64,000 nt of DNA from Crossiella equi (GCF_017876755.1 NZ_JAGIOO010000001.1:9037786-9101785), one strand, 5' to 3'. Counted from the first letter of the stretch, positions 33,702 to 42,338 are shown. Translations and numbers: made by a program. Notes: generated by a model not told the origin, from the letters alone.

Positions 33702-36700
33702 ATGACGTCGATCAGCACCGCCCGGGAGCGGCTCGCGCGCCGCATCGCGCACCTCTACGCCACCGACCCCCAGTTCGCCGCCGCCCGCCCCGACCCGGAG
33801 GTGGCGCGGGCGATGGCGGAGCCCGGACTGCGGCTGCCGGGCCTGGTGCGCACCGCCCTGGCCGGGTACGCCGACCGCCCCGCGCTGGGCGAACGCGCCA
33901 CCGAGCACGTCACCGACCCGGCCACCGGTCGCACCACCCGGGCGCTGCTGCCCGCCTACACCACGGTCTCCTACGGCCAGGTGCACGAGCGCGTGCGCAC
34001 GCTCGCCGCCGCCCTGGCCGGGGACCCGCTCAAGCCCGGTGACCGCGCCTGCGTGGTGGGCTTCGCCAGCGTCGAGTACGCCGTGCTCGACCTGACGCTG
34101 CTCCGGCTCGGCGTGGTCGCCATCCCGCTCCAGTCCTCCGCGCCGCCCGAGCTGCTGCGCCCGATCGTGGCCGAGGCCGGGCCGAGCCTGCTCGCGGCCA
34201 GCGTGGACTCCCTGGACACCGCCGTCGAGCTGGCGCTGTCCGCGCACCGGCCCCGCCGCCTGGTCGTATTCGACCACGATCCGGCCGTCGACGAGCACCG
34301 CGAGACCTACGACCGGGCCCGCGCCCGGCTGGCGGGCTCGTCCGTGTGCCTGGAGACCCTGGCGCAGGCCCTGGACCGGGGACGCACCCGGCCCCCGGCT
34401 CCGGAGCACGTGCCCGAGGAGGACAACCCGCTGACGGTGCTGATCTACACCTCCGGCAGCACCGGCGCGCCCAAGGGCGCCATGTACCCCGAGCGCCTGG
34501 TGGCCAACTTCTGGCGCCACAGCACCAACGCGCTGGCGGCCAACCGCGGCGCGCAGGTCGCGGATCCCTCGATCGTGCTGGTGTTCATGCCGATGAGCCA
34601 CCTGATGGGCCGCGCGATCATGTACTCCGCGCTGGGCAGCGGCGGCACCGCCTACTTCGCGGCCAGCAGCGACCAGTCCACGCTGCTGGAGGACCTGGCG
34701 CTGGTGCGGCCGACCAACCTGGAGCTCGTGCCCAGGATCTGGGAGATGCTGTTCCAGCACTGCCAGAGCCGCCTGCACCGCACCGGTGACGAGGCCGCGG
34801 TGCTGGCCGAGATCCGCGAGCGGCTGCTGGGCGGCCGCTACCTGTCCGCGCTGACCGGCTCGGCCCCGATCTCCCCGGAGCTGCGCGCCTGGGCGGAGGA
34901 GCTGACCGGCCTGCACGTGGTCGAGGGCTACGGCGCCACCGAGGTCGGCCTGGTGCTGCGCGACGGCGTGGTGGCCAGCCCGCCGGTGCGGGAGTACAAG
35001 CTGGCCGACGTGCCCGAGCTGGGCTACTTCAGCACCGACCACCCGCACCCGCGCGGTGAGCTGCTGGTCAAGACCGACACGCTGTTCGCGGGCTACTACC
35101 AGCGGCCGGAGACCACGGCGGCGGTCTTCGACGCGGACGGCTTCTACCGCACCGGCGACATCTTCGCCCAGACCGGCCCGGACCGGCTGGTCTACCTGGA
35201 CCGCCGCAACTTCGTGCTCAAGCTGTCCCAGGGCGAGTTCGTCGCGGTCTCCAAGCTGGAGGCGGTGTTCGCGGAGAGCACACTGGTGCGCCAGATCTAC
35301 GTCTACGGCAACAGCGCGCGCTCCTACCTGCTGGCCGTGGTGGTGCCCACCGAGGACGCCCTCGCCGAGCACGGCCCGGCCGGGCTCAAGCGGGCGCTGG
35401 GCCAGTCGCTGCGCGCGGTCGCGCAGGCCGCGGGCCTCCAGTCCTACGAGATCCCGCGCGACCTGCTGGTGGAGACCACGCCGTTCAGCCGCGCCAACGG
35501 TCTGCTCACCGACCTGGGCAAGCTCGCCCGCCCCAACCTGGCCGGGCGTTACGGCCCCGCGCTGGAGCAGCACTACCAGGACCTGGCCCAGGCCGAGGTG
35601 GACGAGCTGCGGGCCCTGCGCGCCGAGGGGGCCGACGGCCCGGTGCTGGACACCGTCCGCCGCGCGGCCGCTGCCCTGCTGGGCGCGGCCGAGGCCGAGC
35701 TGGGCCCGGACGCGCACTTCACCGACCTGGGCGGCGACTCGCTGTCCGCGCTGACCTTCGCCAACCTGCTGCGCGACATCTTCGCCGTCCAGGTCCCGGT
35801 CGGTGTGATCATCAGCCCGGCCACCGACCTGGCCGCGCTGGCCGCGCACGTCGAGGCGCTGCGCACGCACGGGGCCAAGCGCCCGACCGCGGCGGCGGTG
35901 CACGGCGAGGGCGCGACCTCGGTGCGGGCGGCCGACCTGACGCTGGACAAGTTCCTTGACCAGGCCACGATCACCGCCGCGCGCACCCTGCCCGGCCCGC
36001 GGCCGGAGGTCCGCACCGTGCTGCTGACCGGCGCGACCGGGTTCCTGGGCCGGTACCTGGCCCTGGAGTGGCTGGCACGGCTGGCCCCGGTGGGCGGCAG
36101 GCTGGTCTGCCTGGTGCGCGCGAAGGACGACCAGGCCGCCCGGGCCCGCCTGGACCGCACCTTCGACACCGGCGACCCCGAACTGCTGGCCCACTACCGG
36201 GCCCTGGCCGCGGACCACCTGGAGGTCCTGGCCGCGGACAAGGGCGAGCCGAACCTGGGCCTGGACGGGCACACCTGGCAGCGCCTGGCCGAGGACGTGG
36301 ACCTGGTGGTGGACCCGGCGGCGCTGGTGAACCACGTGCTGTCCTACGAGCAGCTGTTCGGCCCGAACGTGGTCGGCACGGCGGAGCTGATCCGGCTGGC
36401 GCTGACCACACGGCGCAAGCCCTACACCTACGTCTCCACGGTGGGCGTGGGCCAGGGCATGGCCGCGGCGGACTTCGTCGAGGACAACGACATCCGCCAG
36501 GCCAGCGCGACCCGCGCCCTCGGCTCGGACTACGCCAACGGCTACGCCAGCAGCAAGTGGGCGGGCGAGGTCCTGCTGCGCGAGGCCCACGAGCACTGCG
36601 GCCTGCCGGTGGCGGTCTTCCGCTGCGACATGATCATGGCCGACACCCGTTACACGGGCCAGCTCAACCTGCCGGACCTGTTCACCCGCATGATGCTGAG

Positions 36701-37190
36701 CCTGCTGGCCACGGGCATCGCCCCGGCCTCCTTCTACCAGCCCGCCCCGGACGGCACCCGCCCCCACCACGACGGCCTGCCGGTGGACTTCATCGCCGAG
36801 GCGATCACCACCCTGGGCGTCCAGGCGGGCTTCCGGACCTACCACGTGAGCAACCCGCACGACGACGGCATCTCCCTGGACACCTACGTCGACTGGCTCG
36901 TCGAGGCGGGCCACCGCATCGAACGCATCCCGGACCACGCGACCTGGCTCGCGCGCTTCGAGGCGGCGATGCGGGCGCTGCCGGAGCCCCGGCGGTCGCA
37001 CTCGCTGCTGCCACTGCTGCACAACCACCAGGAGCCGGAGGTCCCCCGGAACACCGGCATGGCCCCGGCGGAGCGGTTCCGGGCGGCCGTGCGGGAGGCG
37101 CGCATCCCACCGGACAAGGACATCCCGCACATCACGCCGTCGGTGATCGTCAAGTACGCCGACAACCTGCGCCAGCTCGGCCTGTTGTGA
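33702..37190 (+). CDS. car: Carboxylic acid reductase (A-PCP-R)
   Basis: A 1162-residue multidomain enzyme that reduces a carboxylic acid to its aldehyde with ATP and NADPH. The adenylation domain (about 1-640) has LIYTSGSTGAPKGAMYP at 247 and GYGATEVG. The carrier domain has Ser680 in GGDSLSALTF, which needs a phosphopantetheinyl transferase. The reductase domain starts with VLLTGATGFLGRYLALEW at 773 and has the Tyr948/Lys952 pair in YASSKWAGE. Length equals Nocardia and Mycobacterium Car proteins (about 1170). The ATG at 33702 gives the family N-terminus; a GTG at 33642 would overlap the operator. It is divergent from TetR-SDR and ends convergent to a MerR gene with a shared hairpin. Substrates of this family include aromatic and fatty acids. 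Confidence 0.94.
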   Translation: MTSISTARERLARRIAHLYATDPQFAAARPDPEVARAMAEPGLRLPGLVRTALAGYADRPALGERATEHVTDPATGRTTRALLPAYTTVSYGQVHERVRTLAAALAGDPLKPGDRACVVGFASVEYAVLDLTLLRLGVVAIPLQSSAPPELLRPIVAEAGPSLLAASVDSLDTAVELALSAHRPRRLVVFDHDPAVDEHRETYDRARARLAGSSVCLETLAQALDRGRTRPPAPEHVPEEDNPLTVLIYTSGSTGAPKGAMYPERLVANFWRHSTNALAANRGAQVADPSIVLVFMPMSHLMGRAIMYSALGSGGTAYFAASSDQSTLLEDLALVRPTNLELVPRIWEMLFQHCQSRLHRTGDEAAVLAEIRERLLGGRYLSALTGSAPISPELRAWAEELTGLHVVEGYGATEVGLVLRDGVVASPPVREYKLADVPELGYFSTDHPHPRGELLVKTDTLFAGYYQRPETTAAVFDADGFYRTGDIFAQTGPDRLVYLDRRNFVLKLSQGEFVAVSKLEAVFAESTLVRQIYVYGNSARSYLLAVVVPTEDALAEHGPAGLKRALGQSLRAVAQAAGLQSYEIPRDLLVETTPFSRANGLLTDLGKLARPNLAGRYGPALEQHYQDLAQAEVDELRALRAEGADGPVLDTVRRAAAALLGAAEAELGPDAHFTDLGGDSLSALTFANLLRDIFAVQVPVGVIISPATDLAALAAHVEALRTHGAKRPTAAAVHGEGATSVRAADLTLDKFLDQATITAARTLPGPRPEVRTVLLTGATGFLGRYLALEWLARLAPVGGRLVCLVRAKDDQAARARLDRTFDTGDPELLAHYRALAADHLEVLAADKGEPNLGLDGHTWQRLAEDVDLVVDPAALVNHVLSYEQLFGPNVVGTAELIRLALTTRRKPYTYVSTVGVGQGMAAADFVEDNDIRQASATRALGSDYANGYASSKWAGEVLLREAHEHCGLPVAVFRCDMIMADTRYTGQLNLPDLFTRMMLSLLATGIAPASFYQPAPDGTRPHHDGLPVDFIAEAITTLGVQAGFRTYHVSNPHDDGISLDTYVDWLVEAGHRIERIPDHATWLARFEAAMRALPEPRRSHSLLPLLHNHQEPEVPRNTGMAPAERFRAAVREARIPPDKDIPHITPSVIVKYADNLRQLGLL

Positions 37191-37249
37191 GGTACGGGGT
37201 TCGGCCAGGTCGGTGACGAGGAGTTCGAGAAGATGCTCGCACCCTGGGG

Positions 37250-37289
37250 GTGACCGGCCGGGCCACTCAGTCCGGGCGCGGCCGGTCAC
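37250..37289. terminator. Bidirectional terminator with the MerR stop codon in its loop
   Basis: GTGACCGGCCG (37250-37260) pairs perfectly with CGGCCGGTCAC (37279-37289); the 18-nt loop contains the MerR gene stop codon. It separates the convergent car and MerR genes. Confidence 0.65.
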
Positions 37290-37998
37290 CGTCCGCCGCC
37301 AGCAGCCCGGTGGCGCGGCGCAGGACGTCCAGCTGCGCCGGGCTGTACCGCTCCACCAGGGCCTGCACGACCACCGACGCGGTGTGTGGTCCGTTCAGCT
37401 GCGCGACGGGGTCGGCGAGCACCGGGTGGGCGCGTTGCTGCCGCTGGATCTCCGGGGCCATCCGCTCGGCCAGGGCCTGGCGGGTGGGCTCGTCGGCGTC
37501 CTCGGACAGGGCGTCGAACTCGTCGTCGACCGGTGCGCGCGGGAGGGTCACCAGGTCGCGCACGGCGGCCATCACCGGGGAGCCGAAGACCCGGGAGTAG
37601 GCCAGCAGGAGGGCGCGGTCGGACTCCGGCAGGGCGGCCGCGGCCTCCGGGAAGCCCGGCGGCAGGTCCAGCAGGGTGCGGTGGCGGAGCAGGCCGGCCA
37701 GTTCGTCCCGGATGCGCTGTTGCCGTTCGATGCTCGCGGCCAGCTCGGCGTCCAGGGCTCGCAGGACCTGTTCCGCGCTCTCGGCCGACTCCTGCACCGC
37801 GGCGATGTCGGAGAGTGGCACGCCCAGGTCGGCCAGCCTGCGGATGCGCACCAGCCGGAGGAGGTGGCGGAGCCGGTAGCGCTTGTAGCCGTTGGCCCCC
37901 CGCTCCGGCTCCTCCAGCAGCCCGATCTCGTGGTAGTAGCGCACCGCCTTGAGCGTGGTGCCCGCGAGGTCGGCCAGTTCACGCGTGCTCCACGCCAT
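37267..37998 (-). CDS. MerR-family regulator
   Basis: A 243-residue MerR regulator. The winged helix begins at residue 2 (WSTRELADLAGTTLKAVRYY, HEIGLLEEPERG, KRYRLRHLLRLVRI). A coiled coil follows (LDAELAASIERQQRIRDELA), then a 130-residue C-terminal domain I do not recognise, probably ligand-binding. No metal-binding cysteines are seen, so a metal sensor is unlikely. It is 16 bp downstream of a DUF4177 gene. Two 19-bp inverted repeats located in 19-bp promoter spacers (38244-38262 and 38494-38512) are the obvious targets, since MerR proteins act by untwisting such overlong spacers. Confidence 0.86.
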   Translation of the reverse strand: MAWSTRELADLAGTTLKAVRYYHEIGLLEEPERGANGYKRYRLRHLLRLVRIRRLADLGVPLSDIAAVQESAESAEQVLRALDAELAASIERQQRIRDELAGLLRHRTLLDLPPGFPEAAAALPESDRALLLAYSRVFGSPVMAAVRDLVTLPRAPVDDEFDALSEDADEPTRQALAERMAPEIQRQQRAHPVLADPVAQLNGPHTASVVVQALVERYSPAQLDVLRRATGLLAADGDRPRPD

Positions 37999-38014
37999 GG
38001 CGCTGCCTCCCGCC

Positions 38015-38206
38015 TCAGGCGCGGGCGCGCTTGAGGATGACGCCGATCTCGATGGACTGCCCGGCGCCCACGCTCGGCACGATGGTGCTGACCGTCTCCC
38101 AGCCCTGCGCACCGAGCTCGTTGAGGTCGTTCTCCATGCCGCTGTAGTCGAAGCCCTTCCAGCCCAGCTTGTAGGTCAGCACCTTGTGCTCGAACGCGGT
38201 TGCCAT
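38015..38206 (-). CDS. DUF4177 domain protein (paralogue 2)
   Basis: A 63-residue cytoplasmic protein of the DUF4177 family: FEHKVLTYKLGWKGFDYSGM, ENDLNELGAQGWETVSTIVP and VILKRARA. The family has no established function. It is 46 per cent or so similar by eye to the neighbouring paralogue at 38272-38466 and stands between it and the MerR gene in one transcription direction. The ATG at 38206 is 30 bp downstream of a MerR-type promoter. Small size and strict regulation suggest an accessory or binding role. Confidence 0.78.
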   Translation of the reverse strand: MATAFEHKVLTYKLGWKGFDYSGMENDLNELGAQGWETVSTIVPSVGAGQSIEIGVILKRARA

Positions 38207-38235
38207 CGTGCGGTCCTCCAGATCGGTAGGCGTCG

Positions 38236-38266
38236 AGTCGACACTGTGCCCCTGCGGCACAGTCAA
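38236..38266 (-). promoter_or_regulatory. MerR-type promoter/operator 1
   Basis: On the minus strand TTGACT (38266-38261) and TCGACT (38241-38236) are separated by 19 bp. The inverted repeat CTGTGCC-N5-GGCACAG (38244-38262) fills the spacer. It drives the second DUF4177 gene and probably the MerR gene. Confidence 0.72.
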
Positions 38267-38271
38267 CTCGA

Positions 38272-38466
38272 TCAAACACGCTTCCGCTGGAGGAGCACCG
38301 TGACCTCGCGCGTGCGCCCGTTGACGGTCCCCGGCAGGAGCGTGCCGCGCACCTGCCAGCCCTCCGCCCCGGCCTCGTTGAGATCACGCTCGAGCTGGGC
38401 GTAGTCCACGCCCCGGAGGAAGCCGAACTTGTACTTCATCACCCTGTGGTCGAACTCGGCGGTCAT
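38272..38466 (-). CDS. DUF4177 domain protein (paralogue 1)
   Basis: A 64-residue DUF4177 protein: FDHRVMKYKFGFLRGVDYAQ, ERDLNEAGAEGWQVRGTLLP and VTVLLQRKRV. It is a tandem duplicate of the gene at 38015-38206, with the same charged and aromatic pattern. No signal or membrane segment is seen. The ATG at 38466 is close to the second MerR-type operator, which lies 28-46 bp upstream but has its best promoter elements on the opposite strand. Function unknown. Confidence 0.78.
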   Translation of the reverse strand: MTAEFDHRVMKYKFGFLRGVDYAQLERDLNEAGAEGWQVRGTLLPGTVNGRTREVTVLLQRKRV

Positions 38467-38489
38467 GGGGACATCCTCACCCCTCCGCC

Positions 38490-38520
38490 TTGACTGTGCC
38501 CCGACGGCACAGGTTCGGAT
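38490..38520 (+). promoter_or_regulatory. MerR-type promoter/operator 2
   Basis: TTGACT (38490-38495) and TCGGAT (38515-38520) are separated by 19 bp, with CTGTGCC-N5-GGCACAG at 38494-38512 in the spacer. It faces the S33 peptidase gene and also lies directly upstream of the divergent DUF4177 gene, so one regulator could control both. Confidence 0.68.
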
Positions 38521-38567
38521 GGGTGAACACGCAACAGCGACGGACACCGGTCAGCGGGGAGACGAAC

Positions 38568-40139
38568 GTGCATCTGAGACACCAGTGGCGCCGGGGACTG
38601 GCCCTGGCGGCAGCAGTGGGACTGGCCGCCGCGGCGGCGCCGGTCACCGCGCAGGCGGCGCCGTCCGCGCAGGTCGAGTGGCGGGACTGCCCGCCCGAGG
38701 TGGCCGCCAAGGCGCCCACGCTGCGCTGCGCCACCGTGCCCGTGCCCCTGGACTACGCCGACCCGGGCGGTACGAAGATCAACCTCACCATCTCCAAGGC
38801 GGCCAGTCCGGAACCGGCCAGGCGGCGCGGCATCCTGCTGACCAACCCCGGCGGTCCCGGCGGGTCCGGGCTGACCCTGCCCGGCGACCTGCTCTCCCTC
38901 GGCCTGCCCAGCAGCGTGGCCGAGCGCTACGACATCATCGGCATGGACACCAGGGGCGTCGGCCACTCCACCCCGGTCAGTTGCGGCTTCACCGACGACG
39001 GCGCCTACTTCGGCAACGTCCCGCCCTACGCCGAGGACGACGCCGCGGTGGTGAAGCGGGCCGAGGTCGCCGAGGCGGTGGCCAAGCAGTGCCAGGCCAA
39101 CGACCGCGACGGCCGGCTGCGCCACCTCACCACGGCCAACAACGCCCGCGACCTGGACCAGATCCGCATCGCGCTCGGCGAGCCCAAGGCCAGCTACCTC
39201 GGCTACTCCTACGGCACCGCGCTCGGCGCGGCCTACGCCTCGATGTTCCCCGGCACCACCGACCGCGTGGTGCTGGACAGCAACCTGGGTGGCACCGCGC
39301 TCGACCGTGACGGCATGCGCCGCTTCGCCCTGGGCACCGAGCAGACCTTCCCGGACTTCGCGAAGTGGGCGGCGGCCCGGCACGGCTCCTACGGCCTGGG
39401 CCGCACGCAGGCCGAGGTGCGCGGGACCTTCGACACCATCACCCAGCGCCTGGCGAAGGAACCGGTCGCCGGGTTCGACAACACCCTGTTCCGGATGGTC
39501 ACCTTCGGGGGACTCTACCGCGAGTCCTCCTACGGCCGGACGGCCGCGCTCTGGCAGTCTCTGCTGCGCGCCGACGCGCAGGAGGCCCAGCGGCTGCTGG
39601 GGGAGCGCAAGACCGGGGGAGAGCTCTCCGCCCATGACAACGCCTGGACCGTGTTCCTCGCGGTGACCTGCAACGACGTCAAGTGGCCCACCGACCTCGC
39701 CGCCTACCGCGAGGGCGTGGCCGAGGACCGCGTGAAGTACCCCATCTACGGCGCGGCCACCGCCAACGTGCTGCCGTGCGCCTACTGGCCGTTCGAGCGC
39801 ACCGAGCCCCAGGTGCCGGTCAACGACAACGGGCCGCGCAACGTCCTGGTGGTGCAGAACCTGCGCGACCCGGCGACCCCGATCGAGGGCGGGCGGCTGA
39901 TGCGCGAGAAGTTCGCCCAGCGCTCGAAGCTGGTGACCGTCGACGGCAGCGGCCACGGCGTCTACGTCTTCGGCGAGAACCCGTGCGCGCTCAACACCAC
40001 CACCACGTTCCTCACCGGTGGCGGGCTGCCCGCACGCGACGTCTCCTGCGGGGCCGCCACCGTCTCCGGCCTCGTACTGGACGAGGGTGCCCGGCAGCGG
40101 CGCGCCGAGCTCCTCGCACAGCGGACGCCCACCCCGTGA
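38568..40139 (+). CDS. Secreted alpha/beta-hydrolase peptidase (S33 tripeptidyl aminopeptidase type)
   Basis: A 523-residue exported peptidase. Residues 1-30 are a signal peptide (GLALAAAVGLAAAAAPVTAQ). Catalytic residues are in YSYGTALGAAYASMFPG (Ser), NLRDPATPIEGG (Asp) and DGSGHGVYV (His), and LTNPGGPGGSG is the oxyanion loop; these match Streptomyces SlpD/SlpE and mycelial tripeptidyl aminopeptidases, which trim N-termini of proteins outside the cell. The GTG at 38568 follows GGGGAG; the longer frame crosses the MerR operator. The CocE-type hydrolase gene starts 29 bp downstream, so the two secreted hydrolases form an operon. Confidence 0.88.
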   Translation: MHLRHQWRRGLALAAAVGLAAAAAPVTAQAAPSAQVEWRDCPPEVAAKAPTLRCATVPVPLDYADPGGTKINLTISKAASPEPARRRGILLTNPGGPGGSGLTLPGDLLSLGLPSSVAERYDIIGMDTRGVGHSTPVSCGFTDDGAYFGNVPPYAEDDAAVVKRAEVAEAVAKQCQANDRDGRLRHLTTANNARDLDQIRIALGEPKASYLGYSYGTALGAAYASMFPGTTDRVVLDSNLGGTALDRDGMRRFALGTEQTFPDFAKWAAARHGSYGLGRTQAEVRGTFDTITQRLAKEPVAGFDNTLFRMVTFGGLYRESSYGRTAALWQSLLRADAQEAQRLLGERKTGGELSAHDNAWTVFLAVTCNDVKWPTDLAAYREGVAEDRVKYPIYGAATANVLPCAYWPFERTEPQVPVNDNGPRNVLVVQNLRDPATPIEGGRLMREKFAQRSKLVTVDGSGHGVYVFGENPCALNTTTTFLTGGGLPARDVSCGAATVSGLVLDEGARQRRAELLAQRTPTP

Positions 40140-40168
40140 ACCCCCACGCCGTCCGGAAAGGACAGTTG

Positions 40169-41878
40169 ATGCACGATCAGCCCACCCGCACCCAGGCGAG
40201 CAGGCGCACCGGGCAGGCCGTGGTGACCGCCGCGGCGGCACTGGCGCTGGCTGTGTCCGGGGTGGTGGCGGTACCCGCCTCCGCCGCCCCGGGCGCCCCG
40301 GTCACGCACCGGGACAACGACCGCGTGCCCAAGGGCGCGGCCTGGACCCAGCACTACTTCCCGTCCTCGGACTCCTCCGGGGTGGAGCTGCACGCCGACG
40401 TGCTGCTCCCGGAGAACCTGCCGCAGGGCGCGAAGGTGCCGGTCATCCTCTCGATCGGGCCCTACTTCGGGCACTCCGGCCAGCTCGCGGCCGAGGGCTG
40501 GAAGCGCACCGGGCCGTCCAACCGCTTCCACGACCTCGCCGAGGGTGCCGAGCTGTTCAAGCGCGGCTACGCCCTGGTGCTGGTGGACCTGCGCGGTTTC
40601 GGCGGCTCCACCGGCTGCGTGGACGCGGCCGGGCGCGGTGACCAGGCCGACGTGCGGGCGGCCATCGACTGGGCCGCGAAGCAGCCGTGGTCGACCGGCG
40701 CGGTCGGCATGTACGGCAAGTCCTTCGACGCCATCACCGGGCTGATCGGCAACAACCTCGGCCAGGACGCGCTCAAGGCCGTGGTGGCGCAGGAGCCCAT
40801 CTGGGACCTGTACCGCAACATCCGCTCCTACGGCGTGCCCCGCTCGACCTCGGTCAGCATCCCCGACATCTACCACCGCATCGCGACGATGCCGCAGCTG
40901 CCCGACGACGAGGCGCGCTACCGGGCCAACGCCGGGTACGAGACCGCGCACCCGGAGTGCATGCTGATCCAGCAGACCGGCTACCGCACCGCCGACCCGG
41001 AGTCGCCGTTCTGGCAGGACCGCGACTTCGCCAACCTGGCCAAGGGCAGCGACACCCCGCTGCTGTTCACCCAGGGCATGCTGGAGTGGAACACCGAGCC
41101 GGAGGCGATGGAGGAGTTCCTGGCCAACCACAAGGGACCCCGGCGCGGCTGGCTGGGCCCGTGGGACCACGTGCGCGGCAACGACCGCGAGGCCGACGGC
41201 CGCCTGAAGATGGGCCGCGAGGGCTGGTTCGCCGAGACGATGGCCTTCTACGACGAGCACCTCAAGGGCATCAAGCCCGGCACCGCCTACCCGGCCTACG
41301 CCGTCCAGGACAACACCGGCGCCTGGCGCGCGCAGGAGCGCTGGCCGGTCGTGGAGCGCACCACCACCGTGCGGCTGGGCAAGGGGTCCTATGTGGACAA
41401 CGCGGCCGAGGCGGGCCCGCGCCCGGACAACAGCTACCTCCAGTGGTCCAAGCCGGTGGAGCGGGCCACCCGGATCACCGGCACGCCCAAGGTCGAGCTG
41501 GGCGCGATCGGCGGCGGCAACGTCATGGTGCGGCTGCACGACGTCGCCCCGGACGGCACCGCGGTGCTCTTCGACGAGCAGGTCGCCCAGCTCCGGCGCG
41601 GCGGCACGGCTTTCGAGCTCAAGTCCACCGACTGGACCCTGGCCAAGGGGCACTCGCTGGCCGTGGAGATCGGCACCATCCAGGCGGGCCTGTTCAGCGA
41701 CTGGCTGCCAACCCCCTCGCAGGAGCGGGTGCAGGTCACCGGCGGCACGCTTGAGCTGTCCCTGGACGACCCGGCCGACGACCGGGCCACACCGGGCGCG
41801 CGGGCGCCGTACCTGGACACCTACCGGCAGATCAGCACGAGCAAGCTGACCGTCGGAAAGCCGAGTTTCACCTTGTGA
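40169..41878 (+). CDS. Secreted CocE/NonD-family hydrolase (X-Pro dipeptidyl-peptidase type)
   Basis: A 569-residue exported hydrolase. A signal peptide runs to about residue 40 (AVSGVVAVPASAAPG). The alpha/beta core has Ser in GMYGKSFDAITG and His in LGPWDHVRG; the C-terminal jelly-roll domain (KVELGAIGGGNVMVRLHDVA) is typical of CocE and X-Pro peptidases. At the acid position most relatives have Asp (LDANT-like), whereas this protein reads MLEWNTEPE, so glutamate may serve. The ATG at 40169 follows GGAAAGGA, 29 bp after the S33 peptidase. Combined they could degrade extracellular peptides or esters. Confidence 0.83.
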   Translation: MHDQPTRTQASRRTGQAVVTAAAALALAVSGVVAVPASAAPGAPVTHRDNDRVPKGAAWTQHYFPSSDSSGVELHADVLLPENLPQGAKVPVILSIGPYFGHSGQLAAEGWKRTGPSNRFHDLAEGAELFKRGYALVLVDLRGFGGSTGCVDAAGRGDQADVRAAIDWAAKQPWSTGAVGMYGKSFDAITGLIGNNLGQDALKAVVAQEPIWDLYRNIRSYGVPRSTSVSIPDIYHRIATMPQLPDDEARYRANAGYETAHPECMLIQQTGYRTADPESPFWQDRDFANLAKGSDTPLLFTQGMLEWNTEPEAMEEFLANHKGPRRGWLGPWDHVRGNDREADGRLKMGREGWFAETMAFYDEHLKGIKPGTAYPAYAVQDNTGAWRAQERWPVVERTTTVRLGKGSYVDNAAEAGPRPDNSYLQWSKPVERATRITGTPKVELGAIGGGNVMVRLHDVAPDGTAVLFDEQVAQLRRGGTAFELKSTDWTLAKGHSLAVEIGTIQAGLFSDWLPTPSQERVQVTGGTLELSLDDPADDRATPGARAPYLDTYRQISTSKLTVGKPSFTL

Positions 41879-41879
41879 C

Positions 41880-41894
41880 GGTTAGCCTTACCTA
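41880..41894. promoter_or_regulatory. Probable iron box (DmdR/IdeR operator)
   Basis: GGTTAGCCTTACCTA agrees with 14 of the 15 central positions of the actinobacterial iron box (GGTTAGSCTAACCTA). It lies 87 bp before the DUF1540 gene in a comparatively AT-rich stretch. Iron repression of that gene is predicted. Confidence 0.65.
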
Positions 41895-41980
41895 CATTCC
41901 GTTCGAATTGCGGGCCCCCGGGACCGGTGGCAGTGTCCTGTGCACCGAACTGATTCCCACCACGGAACACAGGAGCGGAT

Positions 41981-42289
41981 ATGACCACCCTCGAGAACCC
42001 GGCGATGCCCGCCGTTCATGAGTGCACCGTGAGCGGCTGTTCGTACAACCACGACGGCTGCCACGCGTTCGCGATCACCGTGCGCGGGGACAACGGCGCC
42101 GCCGACTGCGGCACGTTCGTGCCGCTCAGCACCAAGGGCGGCCTGGAGAAGGTCGTGGCCAAGGTCGGGGCGTGCTCGCGCACCGACTGCATGCACAACG
42201 CGTCCTTGGAATGCACCGCGCAGAGCGTGCGGATCGGGCCCGGAACGGGTGACCACGCCGCGAACTGCTTGACCTACCAGAAGAGCTGA
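41981..42289 (+). CDS. DUF1540 cysteine-rich protein with two repeats
   Basis: A 102-residue cytoplasmic protein made of two DUF1540 units. Unit one: CTVSGCSYNHDGCHAFAITV and DCGTF; unit two: CSRTDCMHNASLECTAQSV and NCLTY. Each has a CxxxxC-N6-C-N-C cysteine pattern suited to metal binding; the protein has eight such cysteines. The function of DUF1540 is not established. The ATG at 41981 follows AGGAGCGGAT. It is monocistronic, bounded by a probable iron box upstream and a strong terminator downstream, so a role in iron or redox metal metabolism is inferred. Confidence 0.82.
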   Translation: MTTLENPAMPAVHECTVSGCSYNHDGCHAFAITVRGDNGAADCGTFVPLSTKGGLEKVVAKVGACSRTDCMHNASLECTAQSVRIGPGTGDHAANCLTYQKS

Positions 42290-42299
42290 GCGAGCTGCC

Positions 42300-42330
42300 G
42301 CCGCCGGTCCCCTCGGGGCCGGCGGCTTTT
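42300..42330 (+). terminator. Rho-independent terminator of the DUF1540 gene
   Basis: GCCGCCGG and CCCC (42300-42312, one bulged T) pair with GGGGCCGGCGGC (42315-42326), followed by TTTT. It also separates the convergent intradiol dioxygenase gene. Confidence 0.85.
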
Positions 42331-42338
42331 CGCTGTCC

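Noticed and set aside
37210-37254. Possible coding tail reading EEFEKMLAPWG after car
   Set aside because: Too short to assign, without a start codon, and it runs into the terminator hairpin.
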